Origin: Lachnospiraceae bacterium
Lineage (GTDB): Bacteria; Bacillota; Clostridia; Lachnospirales; Lachnospiraceae
Assembly: GCA_029054245.1 (NCBI GenBank)
Contig: JAIDFQ010000074.1
Coordinates: 62,001 to 126,000 of the forward strand
Direction of reading: 5' to 3'
Length of the DNA stretch: 64,000 bases
Made by a program: the position numbers and the translations under genes. Below the pieces are notes generated by a model. The model had not been told where the DNA came from. It saw only the letters and a program-made list of their open reading frames with translations, and searched no databases. Below, piece after piece: positions 26,024 through 35,348 of this stretch (position 1 is the first letter of the stretch; each line of letters begins with the position of its first letter).

Positions 26024-27358
26024 TTATCTTTTTTCTTCTTTGCTTTTTAAAAATGTATTTATTTGACGGTTCCATATAATCTGCTGTGTGCTGATATTGG
26101 CATTCCCCGCCATGATATCCGTGACCGCCTTATCCACTTCCGAAATTGCTTCCTCATAATCCCGAAACCGCGGAACCACCACAGCCTGATCCACAGCATC
26201 GCTTAATGTCTGGAGATCAAATCCACTGTTTTCTCCTGAGCTGTCGATTAATAGCTTTAAAGCCTTATCCGATTCCGTAACCTTCTTTAAAACAGATACA
26301 CCTTCCGAATAATCAAATATTTCCTCCTGTATCCTCTCATCTGCCGAAAGCAGTTTCATGAACTCCCATGACGAATGTACATGAGAAGTATTCTCATTCA
26401 TTGCAAGCATAAGGGTATCCAACTGGGACCGGTTGTCTCCACTGGCCCCTGCCGGCATGGAGATGCATCCCCAGTCAAAACCAGAATACTTTTTGATGCT
26501 GAGGGGATATGGTTTATAAGCCCTGTATTCCGAGAACAGCATTGGCTGGAACGCCACCCTCCCCTGGTCAAAATCTCTTCCAGTAACCTGATATCCATCA
26601 TGAAGACCTTCCAATCTTTCCATAAACAATATCGCTTCCCTGACTCCATCACCCGTCAGATAGCATTCGCTGCCCTGCTCATCAAAAAGCTGCACTCCGT
26701 TGGCGTCAAATGCCTCTGACCACGTATAGCCTACTGCCCCAAATTGATCCGGCGTACCATTTCCATCAAGATCCTTGGTAACTGCTTCACATATTTCGTA
26801 AAAATCATCCCACGTCCAGTCTTTCTCTGGAATGGCAATTCCTTCTGCATCCAAAATCGTCTTATTGACGAACATCAGCTTGGGAGCACATTCATAAGGC
26901 AGAGCATATTGCTTTTCATCATATTTCCCATACGCTAATGCCGAAGGATAAAATGCCTCAACCGAAAAATCTCTATCCGCTTCTATCAAACCACTCAAAT
27001 TTTTCAGCGCACCGATTTCCGCCAAGTCACTAAAATTCTCACCGAACAGTAAAAAGACGTCAGGCGCCCTGCCCAAAATCAGCTGCTCTGAAAGCCACTC
27101 TGGATAATCATCCTTTAAAATACCACTGACATACCGAACCTTCACTCCAGGGTGTTCCTCTTCAAATAAGGCAATTGCATCCTCCAGAATCTGATAAGAA
27201 TATCCATTCTGCACTTCCCAATAACTATCGGAAAATACCCCCACTGTTATCACTTCATCTTTTCCTGAAAGAGAAGAAAAATCAAACCACATAACAATCA
27301 GCCCTGCTAAAAATAAAATGCTGCCAGATACCAAAAGCCAAACATTCCTTTTTTTCAT
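26024..27358 (-). CDS. Membrane-anchored extracellular solute-binding protein (family 1)
   Basis: 444 aa. An N-terminal hydrophobic helix (LLVSGSILFLAGLIVMW) has no lipobox cysteine, so the protein is likely held by an uncleaved anchor. The rest is a sugar-binding fold: ITVGVFSDSYWEVQNGYSY, FEEEHPGVKVRYVSG, GRAPDVFLLF, WTWDDFYEICEAVTKDLDGNGTPDQFG. Last gene of a cassette with an RbsB-like protein, a histidine kinase and a response regulator. No permease is present, so a sensory or ligand-presenting role is more likely than transport, though use by a distant ABC importer cannot be excluded. Confidence 0.85.
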   Translation of the reverse strand: MKKRNVWLLVSGSILFLAGLIVMWFDFSSLSGKDEVITVGVFSDSYWEVQNGYSYQILEDAIALFEEEHPGVKVRYVSGILKDDYPEWLSEQLILGRAPDVFLLFGENFSDLAEIGALKNLSGLIEADRDFSVEAFYPSALAYGKYDEKQYALPYECAPKLMFVNKTILDAEGIAIPEKDWTWDDFYEICEAVTKDLDGNGTPDQFGAVGYTWSEAFDANGVQLFDEQGSECYLTGDGVREAILFMERLEGLHDGYQVTGRDFDQGRVAFQPMLFSEYRAYKPYPLSIKKYSGFDWGCISMPAGASGDNRSQLDTLMLAMNENTSHVHSSWEFMKLLSADERIQEEIFDYSEGVSVLKKVTESDKALKLLIDSSGENSGFDLQTLSDAVDQAVVVPRFRDYEEAISEVDKAVTDIMAGNANISTQQIIWNRQINTFLKSKEEKR

Positions 27359-27371
27359 ACGATTGACACCA

Positions 27372-28052
27372 TTATCCCTTTTCCCCGCTTAATACTCTGT
27401 TGACCGCTCCTGTCTGTACCGCCCATATGGCAAGCTGCGTACGGTCCCGTAAATCCAGCTTACTCAAAATCGTACTTAGACCATTTCTAACCGTTCCTTC
27501 TGACAAATTCAACTTAGAAGCAATTTCCTTATTAGACAGCCCGCTTCCAACCAATGCGGTAATTTTCCATTCTGTTTCTTTTAAATCTGCCGCATTTTTT
27601 TCATCCACGCGAATCGTAATGTTGGACTGCGCCATCCTTGAAAACAGCTTAACTACTTTAGATGCAATATCTCCATTAATCATTGCCGTTCCGTCATGCA
27701 CCTTCCTGACTGCTTCGGCAAGCTCCTTCATGGAAACCCCCTTCAGTAAGTATCCGCTTGCACCATTCTTTAAAGCATTGAATACATATTCATCATCATC
27801 AAAAGTGGTCAAAATAATGATTTTGATGGCGGGATAATTCTCTTTGATAATCTGTGTACAGACAACACCGTCCATTTCCGGCATCCGGATGTCCATGAGA
27901 ATCACATCCGGTTTATTTTTTCTGACAGACCTGACCACTTCCACGCCATTTGTCACCGTGTCCGTCACCTCAAAATCCTTCTCGTTTCCTAAAATAATCG
28001 ACAGACTCTGCCTGATCAATTCCTGGTCATCTGCAATCAATATCTTAATCAT
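27372..28052 (-). CDS. NarL/FixJ-family response regulator
   Basis: 226 aa. The receiver domain has the acidic pair in LIADDQELIRQSL, the phospho-acceptor Asp in VILMDIRMPEMDG, the Thr in IILTTFDDDEYVF and Lys in GYLLKGVS. The LuxR-type helix-turn-helix follows near the end (SNKEIASKLNLSEGTVRNGLS). It lies between its kinase and a solute-binding protein gene. A likely target is the PTS operon downstream, where paired palindromes occur (inference). Confidence 0.93.
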   Translation of the reverse strand: MIKILIADDQELIRQSLSIILGNEKDFEVTDTVTNGVEVVRSVRKNKPDVILMDIRMPEMDGVVCTQIIKENYPAIKIIILTTFDDDEYVFNALKNGASGYLLKGVSMKELAEAVRKVHDGTAMINGDIASKVVKLFSRMAQSNITIRVDEKNAADLKETEWKITALVGSGLSNKEIASKLNLSEGTVRNGLSTILSKLDLRDRTQLAIWAVQTGAVNRVLSGEKG

Positions 28053-28106
28053 ATCCGCGCCACGCCTTTCTCATAATGGTTGAAAATCTGTCTTAAGGCA
28101 TATTTG

Positions 28107-29435
28107 TTAATTGATTTCTTCGCCCCATCTGATAGGGATACTTGCTTCCAGCACAAACCCATTATCAACAAAACAGTTTAAGCTTCCATGGAGCATTCCC
28201 AGCCGCTCCTCCATATGGTGCAGTCCAAATCCCTTTTCAATATGTGCACAGCCGATTCCATTATCCTTAACCCATATATTTATAATATTATACTCCATAC
28301 TGATTGCAATCAATATCCTGCTGGCTTTTCCGTGCCTGATTGCATTGGTAATACTCTCCTGTACGATTCTATATATAATCTCTTCTTCATCTTTATTAAA
28401 ATGCGTCAATGATGCCGTACAACAATATTCAATTTCCACGTTGGAAGCCCGTTTCATCTCTTCCATCATCTGCACCAACGCCTTTTCCAATTCCATCTTC
28501 TCAAGCGCATCAGGACGCAGCGCTTTTACCGATCTTCTTACATCAGTCATTCCATTTCTAGCCACATCCGCAATGACCTTAAGCTGCTCCTTTACCGCCT
28601 CAGGCGCCATATCTATTAATGTAATGCAGGCATCTAATCCCGTAATGATTCCAGTGAGCGTATGCCCCAATGTATCATGAATCTCTCTTGCAAGCCGGTT
28701 GCGCTCCTTCGTTTCCGCATTTTTAATAGATTCTCTGGAATAATCTTCCATCCTCCTGTTTGCCTGCTGCAATTCCTCATTGGCATGATTCAGTTTTTCG
28801 TTAAGCTGAAGAATCCTCTCCTTTTCGCTCATCTGGATACGCATCAGAAGAATCGTATAAATAATAAATACCAGCATATTGAGCGAATTTAAAATGTTTC
28901 TAAGCGCTAACATAATCGACCGTACATCACTACGATAATATACAAGATAGGTATCCAAAGACGTGATATGATACCTTCCCGAAAACAGGTTATAATCCGT
29001 CAGAAGATAAACTGCACAAATGATTCCAATCGCTGTGAATTTCCCTTTCATGTTCGGAAGCCTTCTGGTAATATCCGCCAGAATCAAAAAGAGAATCCCT
29101 GTATAGCTGAAGTTAAGAAGGTAAATGATTGAAAGACTTACCACAATCTCCATTCCAATCTTAACAAAAACCAACAGATTGTTTTCCGTCTGAATAAAAA
29201 GAAAAAGGAAAAGACTCCCAAACAGGAGAAGGACGACCACCGGAATCTTCCATGGTACAATCGGCATACTGCGGACCTGCTGTAAAAAAGTAAGAGCCGT
29301 ACTTTCCTGCGCATACCCGAACAGACTTACCGTAATGATAATTGTCATATAAAGTATAATGATGAAATTTAAATTCAACATTCCAAGGAAAACCATCTTG
29401 GGGGCTTGATTATCATTCATATCCTTTTCTCTCAT
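28107..29435 (-). CDS. Sensor histidine kinase, NarX/DesK type (HisKA_3)
   Basis: 442 aa. About six hydrophobic segments fill the first ~210 residues, with one short extracytoplasmic loop (SGRYHITSLDTYLVYYRSD). A coiled coil follows (MSEKERILQLNEKLNHANEELQQA), then the H-box ERNRLAREIHDTLGHTLTG with phospho-His, and an HATPase with VQESITNAIRHG and the G-box VKDNGIGC. The start at 29435 abuts the stop of the RbsB-like gene and has AGGTGG upstream. The large membrane domain with little external loop suggests it senses through the co-encoded membrane-anchored binding proteins. Confidence 0.92.
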   Translation of the reverse strand: MREKDMNDNQAPKMVFLGMLNLNFIIILYMTIIITVSLFGYAQESTALTFLQQVRSMPIVPWKIPVVVLLLFGSLFLFLFIQTENNLLVFVKIGMEIVVSLSIIYLLNFSYTGILFLILADITRRLPNMKGKFTAIGIICAVYLLTDYNLFSGRYHITSLDTYLVYYRSDVRSIMLALRNILNSLNMLVFIIYTILLMRIQMSEKERILQLNEKLNHANEELQQANRRMEDYSRESIKNAETKERNRLAREIHDTLGHTLTGIITGLDACITLIDMAPEAVKEQLKVIADVARNGMTDVRRSVKALRPDALEKMELEKALVQMMEEMKRASNVEIEYCCTASLTHFNKDEEEIIYRIVQESITNAIRHGKASRILIAISMEYNIINIWVKDNGIGCAHIEKGFGLHHMEERLGMLHGSLNCFVDNGFVLEASIPIRWGEEIN

Positions 29436-29436
29436 G

Positions 29437-30411
29437 TCACTGCCACCTGTCGATACCAAACTGTTCCACATTTTCCTCTGTAATCAGTTCCACCGGCACC
29501 AGAATGTCCTTTTCTACCTGCTCACCCTTAATCAGACGATAAATCACATCCGCCGCTTCTTTACCGATTTCCGTTGGGAACTGCGCCGCTGATGCACGCA
29601 TCATCCCCTCCGCAATTAACGCTTTAGAGTCCGGTGAAGCATCTACCCCATACAAATCCACTGCATTAAGCATATCCTTTTCATCCAGCGCTGCTGCCAC
29701 ACCTACACTTGCCAGATCATTCAAACAAAAAACACTATCGAATTCTATCCCATCCTCAATTGCCTGCCGCATCTTAGGCATTGCTATTTCCAGCTGACCT
29801 TCGCATTCGATTTTCATGACAATTTCCATATTTTCATTTGTCATAACCGTATCAATAAATCCTTCCACCCTGTCCTGCCCAGATTTGGTCGCCTCATGCG
29901 TCATGACCAAAATCCGAGACTTTTCATGCTGTGTAAGAAAATACCTTCCCACTAATGCACCTGCCTCATAATTGTCAGAAGTAATCGTACAATCTGCCAG
30001 ATCGCTGCTTTCTACATTAGTGTCAAGAACCACGATAATCGTTCCCTGCTTTCTTGCCTGCATCAAAACTAACGTCAATCGTTCCCAATCCACCGGCGTT
30101 ATAATCAGTACGTCGATTCCCATATCCAACATTTCCTGAATCTGTTCTATCTGTCTATCCACATCAAGTGCCGGATCCCGGAGCACCATTCGATCTCCTT
30201 CCGCCTCCACTCTGTAGGTAATCTCTTCACTGATGATTTTATAGAACTCATTGTTCATAGTCATGTAGCTGGCGCCAAATAAAAGCGAATCTTTCTTTTG
30301 ATTCTGGGAAAAATCCTTACCGCTCCAGAAAAAGAATATCCCAGCCGCAACAGCAACAGTATTGACGATCAGTAAGATGATGTAAAACAAGTATCTGTAC
30401 TTTTTTTCCAT
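29437..30411 (-). CDS. Membrane-anchored RbsB-like sugar-binding sensor protein
   Basis: 324 aa. One N-terminal helix (YLFYIILLIVNTVAVAAGIFFFW) without a lipobox is followed by a Peripla_BP_4 sugar-binding fold: LLFGASYMTMNNEFYKIIS, MLDMGIDVLIITPVDWERL, GTIIVVLDTNVESSDL, SDNYEAGALVGRYF, VFCLNDLASVGVAAAL, DLYGVDASPDSKALIAEG. There is no ABC partner. It is first in a cassette with a kinase and response regulator, like the clostridial xylose sensor XylFII-LytS-YesN, so it likely binds a sugar outside the cell and signals to the kinase. The ribosome-binding site is AGGAGG. Confidence 0.88.
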   Translation of the reverse strand: MEKKYRYLFYIILLIVNTVAVAAGIFFFWSGKDFSQNQKKDSLLFGASYMTMNNEFYKIISEEITYRVEAEGDRMVLRDPALDVDRQIEQIQEMLDMGIDVLIITPVDWERLTLVLMQARKQGTIIVVLDTNVESSDLADCTITSDNYEAGALVGRYFLTQHEKSRILVMTHEATKSGQDRVEGFIDTVMTNENMEIVMKIECEGQLEIAMPKMRQAIEDGIEFDSVFCLNDLASVGVAAALDEKDMLNAVDLYGVDASPDSKALIAEGMMRASAAQFPTEIGKEAADVIYRLIKGEQVEKDILVPVELITEENVEQFGIDRWQ

Positions 30412-30444
30412 TCCATCATCCTCCTTCTGCCTTTTCTGCTTTTA

Positions 30445-30473
30445 ATTATACCAAACATATTCTTTAAAACAAA
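30445..30473 (-). promoter_or_regulatory. Promoter of the sensory cassette
   Basis: On the minus strand, a perfect -10 TATAAT (30445-30450) lies 17 bases after TTTGTT (30468-30473), about 35 bases before the RbsB-like gene. Confidence 0.6.
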
Positions 30474-30480
30474 TATTATT

Positions 30481-31725
30481 TTATGCGTATCTTTTGCAGT
30501 AGGAAGCCATGGCTCCACAAAGGAATACCGGAATCTTAATCACACCAAGAAAAAGCAATACATCCACATTCCAAAAGGAAACCTTTCCGATGTGCAGGAA
30601 AATAAAGTCACACATGGAATACAACACGGCATTGCCAAGCCCGATTCCGCCACTTGGCAGGATACAGGAAAGCCAATCTCCAAAGGCTCCCGGCACACCC
30701 ATCACATACACGATGGTGGGCAAAAGTACGCCCAAAAGCCCAAGTGCAACCGCAGAAACATTGTCCTTGGCACTGGCAGAAATGAGCAGGGTAAAACCGA
30801 TGGTAGAAAGGAATAAAATAAATCCGCCCAACAGATTTACCCATTGCAGCCATCCTATGGTAAAGGCAGGCAGGGATGTGACGGAAAAGATGATCTGCAT
30901 GGATGTCTTCGTCCCCTCCCATCCAAACAAGGTATTGGTCAGCACAATCCAGACCGTCCCGCATATAAGATAGGCGCTTCCTGTTATGAGAAAGGACGCC
31001 AGTACCTTTACACCAGCGATTTTCATCCGCCCATGCTTTGTACAGCGGAGAATATCGTCCGCCTTCGTCTGATAATCCGAGGAAAAGACCGTTGCCGTGA
31101 TGATAACGCCGAATATTGTCATCAGAAAAATAAACAGTGTCTCATAATCCATAGAATTACCGGATGCACCATAATAATACTGATAGGGTCTGTTTACCTT
31201 TTCAAATTTGCGGAAGGCAGCTTCTTTGGCCAACGGATAATCTTTTTGCTCCATGTCCATAATCGAGGCTAGCCTTTTAGGAAGCATCTCATAATAATCG
31301 TCTATTTTGTTCAGATCAAGATCCCGTACCCCTGGCGCTATGCCCGTCTCTGCATCCGCAAACACTTCCTTTATTCCCTGGATGAAAGGTCTGTACTCTA
31401 CTAGTCTTGCATAAAAGACCTCTGCCGGAATTCCATTTCCATAATCCGAATCATAAGCTTCATATACTTCCTGATATACCGTTGCAGCCTGCTTTAGCTT
31501 TTCCCCAGTCACTTCCCCGAACAGCTCATTTTTTTCCTGAAAATATTTCACTGCCTGCATGCCAGTAATTTCTGATTCATTTCCATTCGCGTCCTTTATG
31601 ACAGCCCCTTCAAATGTCACCGGAAGATATGCCATAAGCACGGAAAGAAAAAAAGTTCCGCCAAGCAGCAGCCATGTAATTTTTGTTCTTAAGATCCTTT
31701 TCATTTCAAGTCCTAGCAGCCTCAT
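30481..31725 (-). CDS. ABC-2 type transporter permease
   Basis: 414 aa. One N-terminal membrane helix (residues ~15-35), a long extracytoplasmic loop with VFYARLVEYRPFIQGIKEVF, then about five helices from ~190 on (FLMTIFGVIITATVFSSDYQTKADDILRC). The architecture is that of ABC-2 exporters. It overlaps the ATPase gene by 4 bases (ATGA), with AGGAGG inside the ATPase 3' end, which decides the start at 31725. The substrate is unknown; the sigma-factor context suggests an envelope-stress or peptide-export role. Confidence 0.88.
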   Translation of the reverse strand: MRLLGLEMKRILRTKITWLLLGGTFFLSVLMAYLPVTFEGAVIKDANGNESEITGMQAVKYFQEKNELFGEVTGEKLKQAATVYQEVYEAYDSDYGNGIPAEVFYARLVEYRPFIQGIKEVFADAETGIAPGVRDLDLNKIDDYYEMLPKRLASIMDMEQKDYPLAKEAAFRKFEKVNRPYQYYYGASGNSMDYETLFIFLMTIFGVIITATVFSSDYQTKADDILRCTKHGRMKIAGVKVLASFLITGSAYLICGTVWIVLTNTLFGWEGTKTSMQIIFSVTSLPAFTIGWLQWVNLLGGFILFLSTIGFTLLISASAKDNVSAVALGLLGVLLPTIVYVMGVPGAFGDWLSCILPSGGIGLGNAVLYSMCDFIFLHIGKVSFWNVDVLLFLGVIKIPVFLCGAMASYCKRYA

Positions 31726-32600
31726 GCTCTCACCTCCTTTTGTGGGAACAGCCAAAGATACAGATCCTCCAGTCGCGGATCGACGCATGTCTCATGCCCC
31801 GTCAAAGGCTCCTCCGACAAATAACGAAGTGACACTCTTCCATCCGCTTCATTTCTCAAATTTACAATTTTTAGCCTATGCTCCCATTTGGCAAACTCCT
31901 TGCAACTGACAGTACAGCTATAGACCTTTCCCTCTACCATCCGCACCAGTTCCTGCGACGTGCCCACCGCAATGATTCTCCCATTTTTAATAATGGCGTT
32001 CTTATTTGCAATAAATTCCACATCCGGCACGATATGGGTAGAAATAAGTACGATTCTATCCTTTCCACAGTTAGAAAGCAAATTCCGAAAACGGACCCTC
32101 TCCCCCGGATCCAATCCGCTGGTAGGCTCGTCCAAAATGAGCACTTTCGGATCATTGAGCAGCGCTTGGGCGATTCCCACCCTGCGCTTCATTCCCCCCG
32201 ACAGCTTTACAATCTTCTTTTTTCTTACATCAGATAAAGTAAGCTGCTCTAAAAGTCCGTCTATCTTTTCCTTTGCCTCTTTTTTAGGCAGCCCCTTTAA
32301 CGCCGCCATATATTCAAGATAATTCAGAACCGTAAACTCTGGATAAAATCCAAATTCCTGAGGCAGATATCCAAAAATATTCCTGTACTCTCCCTTGAGA
32401 ATCTGAATTGAAATGTTGTCATATAAGATTTCACCGGCAGTCGGCTTCATGATTCCCGCAATCATCCGCATAAGAGTGGTCTTCCCTGCACCATTGGCGC
32501 CAAGCATACCCCATACCCCCGGGGTCAACGTTAAGGAAACGTCATCCACTGCAAGTTTATCCTTATATTGCTTTGTAATATGTTCTAATCTTAACTCCAT
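31722..32600 (-). CDS. ABC transporter ATP-binding protein
   Basis: 292 aa, exporter type. Walker A GANGAGKTT, Q-loop in FGYLPQEFGFYPEF, signature KLSGGMKRRVGIAQALL, Walker B VLILDEPTSGLDPGE and the H-switch VLISTHIV are all intact. A C-terminal domain of about 80 residues follows. The start at 32600 follows GGGAGAAAATTT. It lies between the sigma-factor-linked membrane protein and the ABC-2 permease and pairs with the latter. Confidence 0.93.
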   Translation of the reverse strand: MELRLEHITKQYKDKLAVDDVSLTLTPGVWGMLGANGAGKTTLMRMIAGIMKPTAGEILYDNISIQILKGEYRNIFGYLPQEFGFYPEFTVLNYLEYMAALKGLPKKEAKEKIDGLLEQLTLSDVRKKKIVKLSGGMKRRVGIAQALLNDPKVLILDEPTSGLDPGERVRFRNLLSNCGKDRIVLISTHIVPDVEFIANKNAIIKNGRIIAVGTSQELVRMVEGKVYSCTVSCKEFAKWEHRLKIVNLRNEADGRVSLRYLSEEPLTGHETCVDPRLEDLYLWLFPQKEVRA

Positions 32601-32613
32601 AAATTTTCTCCCT

Positions 32614-33387
32614 TCACACAAATAACGTCTCTTCAGGGCACTTCACCAGCCGGTTACACTGATAAATAAAATAACCCAGTAATGCTGCGCCTGCACAAAG
32701 CGATACAGCCAGAAGCCTTCCATCAAATATCCATGGTGCTGCGTAATAGCTCACAAAAAGAAACGCAAGCAACGCCCCTGCGTAAACAAGATAATGGGGC
32801 ACAATTTTTTCCAGAGATGCTTTTTTAAGCAAAAAGAGTACGCCATCACCTGTAAAAAGAAGCGGGATCAGCACATAAACCAGCATGGATCCGTTCACCA
32901 ACTGCCCCATATAGCCAATAATGCATACGGTTGCCGCAATCACAACCTCTCCTCCAAAAAATAGGAAAAACCGGCATATCAGGATTCTCCTGATAGAAAA
33001 ATAGGCAGCACTTTCTACTTCCATCATCTGGAATCGAAAGGAACGGTATAGAAACGGCAGCAAAAGTATAGATGCCGCTATCGTCACACAGCTTAAAAGA
33101 AAAGCAGCTTTTCTCGGTGTAAAAAAGCATGGTTCCATAAAAAATCCCTGTAAGATTAATCCTAGAAAAAATGCCATTACAATTTCCACCCCCCAGATCC
33201 GCATGCCTGTAAAACGAATCTGAAAAAGCAACAATTCCCCAAATCCCATCCTCTTTTTTATACTTCTTTTCCTAAATTGTATTTTTGTTAAAAGAAGCAT
33301 CTCCTCCATCCTGGCTTTGGATACCTCAACCGCCCTGCCTGATAATGCATCCTTCATTTTTTTGTTGAAATCACTGCCTGCCATCAT
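32614..33387 (-). CDS. Multi-pass membrane protein beside an ECF sigma factor
   Basis: 257 aa, about six membrane helices after a cationic cytoplasmic N-terminus of roughly 50 residues (MKDALSGRAVEVSKARMEEM). No family is certain. Its gene overlaps the stop codon of the sigma factor gene (ATGATG over TGA), which implies translational coupling. A position directly after an ECF sigma factor is typical for anti-sigma factors, and the cytoplasmic N-terminus could bind sigma. It could equally be another part of the ABC exporter. Confidence 0.78.
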   Translation of the reverse strand: MMAGSDFNKKMKDALSGRAVEVSKARMEEMLLLTKIQFRKRSIKKRMGFGELLLFQIRFTGMRIWGVEIVMAFFLGLILQGFFMEPCFFTPRKAAFLLSCVTIAASILLLPFLYRSFRFQMMEVESAAYFSIRRILICRFFLFFGGEVVIAATVCIIGYMGQLVNGSMLVYVLIPLLFTGDGVLFLLKKASLEKIVPHYLVYAGALLAFLFVSYYAAPWIFDGRLLAVSLCAGAALLGYFIYQCNRLVKCPEETLFV

Positions 33388-33908
33388 CTTCCTCCTTTCA
33401 ACTCTGCCTCTATCCGTCTCAATGCTGTCCGCATTCTCGACTGCACCGTCCGCATCGGCACCCCTAAGACTTCCGCAATCTCCCGCAGTTTCAAGTTTTG
33501 ACGAAAACGCAAAAGAACAATCTCCTGGGATAGGTCATCCAGCCCCCGCGTATAAGCTCTTATTGCAAACATCTCCTCAATTTCTTTAAAGCCTCCGTCA
33601 TCATACGGAATTTCATCTGCTATAGCATCCAACGGTAATCTCTTTGACCACTTGCTCTTTTTCATATCTCTGCACGTATTTAAGGCAATTTTATATAAAA
33701 ATGCTTTAAACTTTCCAGAAAAACCACAGGTGCCCACATAATTGATTGCCTTTAAAAAAGTTTCCTGCGCCGCATCTTCCGCCAGATACCGGTCTGGTGC
33801 ATGCCAGATACAGTACCGCAGAATATCTGGGTAATACAAAGATACAAGCTGCTCCAGTGCAGATTCCTCCCCTTCCTTTAGTTTTTTCAATAACATCTCT
33901 TCGCGCAT
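33384..33908 (-). CDS. ECF-type RNA polymerase sigma factor
   Basis: 174 aa. Region 2 is seen in LVSLYYPDILRYCIWH and LAEDAAQETFLKAINYV; region 4 has LDDLSQEIVLLRFRQNLKLREIAEVLGV and MRTVQSRMRTALRRI, a canonical helix-turn-helix. The start at 33908 is an ATG nine bases after GGAG; the preceding in-frame TTG is unlikely. It is first in an operon with a membrane protein and an ABC exporter, which are probably part of its regulon. Confidence 0.92.
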   Translation of the reverse strand: MREEMLLKKLKEGEESALEQLVSLYYPDILRYCIWHAPDRYLAEDAAQETFLKAINYVGTCGFSGKFKAFLYKIALNTCRDMKKSKWSKRLPLDAIADEIPYDDGGFKEIEEMFAIRAYTRGLDDLSQEIVLLRFRQNLKLREIAEVLGVPMRTVQSRMRTALRRIEAELKGGR

Positions 33909-33987
33909 CAAGATTTACTCCTTTTAGGACGTCCCCTGTTTATTATAACGAACTACAGACACAAAAATGATTACTTAAATCTAAATA

Positions 33988-34022
33988 AAAAAAGCGAAAG
34001 ATCTCTCACCCTCCGCTTTTTT
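33988..34022 (-). terminator. Terminator of azlC-azlD
   Basis: AAAAAAGCG (33988-33996) pairs with CGCTTTTTT (34014-34022) over nine bases. It carries T runs on both strands and lies after azlD on the minus strand, before the sigma factor gene. Confidence 0.75.
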
Positions 34023-34081
34023 ACAACGCTTCACTATCCTGCCGATTTTCTCTATCTCGCCCTAAAAATCCCTGTCCTTTC

Positions 34082-34408
34082 TTAAAACACAAATTGTACC
34101 AACAGCATATAACATACGGTTCCACCTGCAATCGAAAGCAACATTTGCCTTTTCCAGAGGTGCAGCATAATGACCGCCAAAATAGCCAAAAACTCCGGCA
34201 AGCCATGACTCCCAGAAAATATGCTGACATTTCTAACACAATATACGACCAAAAGACCAAATACTGCCGCAGGCAGCACCTTTCCCAAATATTGTATATA
34301 CTTCGGTGTAGGCTTCCCTGCCGGAAAAATCAAAAAAGGCAGGAAACGTGTCAATGCGGTTCCCAATACCACCATGCCCACTGTGATAATCTGCTGTGTA
34401 ATCGTCAT
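34082..34408 (-). CDS. azlD: AzlD-family branched-chain amino acid exporter small subunit
   Basis: 108 aa with about four membrane helices. [28 protein letters not shown] is the typical AzlD N-terminus, and a second conserved stretch reads [18 protein letters not shown]. It overlaps the azlC gene end by 4 bases. AzlCD exports branched-chain amino acids or analogues in Bacillus; the exact substrate here is not known. Confidence 0.9.
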   Translation of the reverse strand: MTITQQIITVGMVVLGTALTRFLPFLIFPAGKPTPKYIQYLGKVLPAAVFGLLVVYCVRNVSIFSGSHGLPEFLAILAVIMLHLWKRQMLLSIAGGTVCYMLLVQFVF

Positions 34409-35133
34409 TCTCCTTCGTTCCTTTCTTCAAGTCTTTTTCTCATAAATGTCAGCGCCACGAAAATTGCCAGCATTGCAGGAATCATAAAATTCTCAGCCCC
34501 AAACGCAATCAGACAAAGCAAAGAAAGTACAACCCCCAGCACCGCGCTTGCATGCTCTTTCTCCTTCATCCACTGCTCCATAAAAATCACTACGAACATG
34601 GCGATCATAACAAAGTCCAGCCCCTGTGTATTAAATCGAACCAAAGAACCAAAAATGCCGCCCATTGTCGCTCCTATAAACCAGTAAAGATGATTCAGCA
34701 GCGTAACAAAAAACATAAACCACCCTCGGTCAACCCCCTTAGGAATATCTGCTGTATAATTGATGGAAAAGCTTTCATCACACATCCCAAAAATAAGATA
34801 AAACTTTTTCCAGCCCAATCCCCGGTATTTATCCAACATGGAGATTCCATAAAACAAATGTCTGGCGTTGATCATTAAGGTCATAGCAAGCGCCTGCAGC
34901 GGATTAAATGCACCCAGCAGCATATTGACTGTCACAAACTCCACCGAACCTGCAAAAATAGTCAGGCTCATCAACATAGGATACCAAAAGCTGAATCCCG
35001 AGACATTCATATATATTCCATAAGTCATTCCCAAAAACCAAAAGCCCGCAAAAATGGGAATGGTGTAGGGAAATGCGCTTTTAAACGCTTTCTTTAAAAT
35101 TATGATTTTGCTATTCTCTTTTTCTTTCTTCAT
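34405..35133 (-). CDS. azlC: AzlC-family branched-chain amino acid exporter large subunit
   Basis: 242 aa with about six membrane helices. Family marks are [38 protein letters not shown] and [17 protein letters not shown]. Upstream is a good promoter (-10 TATAAT) and a leader of about 40 bases. It is paired with azlD in an overlapping two-gene operon ended by the terminator at 33988-34022. Confidence 0.93.
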   Translation of the reverse strand: MKKEKENSKIIILKKAFKSAFPYTIPIFAGFWFLGMTYGIYMNVSGFSFWYPMLMSLTIFAGSVEFVTVNMLLGAFNPLQALAMTLMINARHLFYGISMLDKYRGLGWKKFYLIFGMCDESFSINYTADIPKGVDRGWFMFFVTLLNHLYWFIGATMGGIFGSLVRFNTQGLDFVMIAMFVVIFMEQWMKEKEHASAVLGVVLSLLCLIAFGAENFMIPAMLAIFVALTFMRKRLEERNEGE

Positions 35134-35171
35134 CTTATGACTGCCTTATCAATATAAACTATAATTATTAC

Positions 35172-35200
35172 ATTATACAATACGATTGCCTAATCTACAA
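35172..35200 (-). promoter_or_regulatory. Promoter of azlC-azlD
   Basis: On the minus strand, -35 TTGTAG (35195-35200), a 17-base spacer and -10 TATAAT (35172-35177), about 40 bases before azlC. Confidence 0.7.
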
Positions 35201-35316
35201 TCAGACATCTTCTTTTGCTATCACCCCATCTGCCAAAACAGCGTTATAAATATGAAAATCTGAATTCTATTCTGACAGCACGTTTTTTACAGCGTTTCAT
35301 GATCATTCATCTGTAA

Positions 35317-35344
35317 TTGACAAAGTAAAGTGGTACTATATATA
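35317..35344 (+). promoter_or_regulatory. Sigma-A-like promoter before a gene remnant
   Basis: A perfect -35 TTGACA (35317-35322), a 16-base spacer and TATATA (35339-35344) lie on the plus strand just before the open remnant frame and about 430 bases before the hemerythrin gene. No ribosome-binding site follows closely. Confidence 0.5.
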
Positions 35345-35348
35345 GTAA

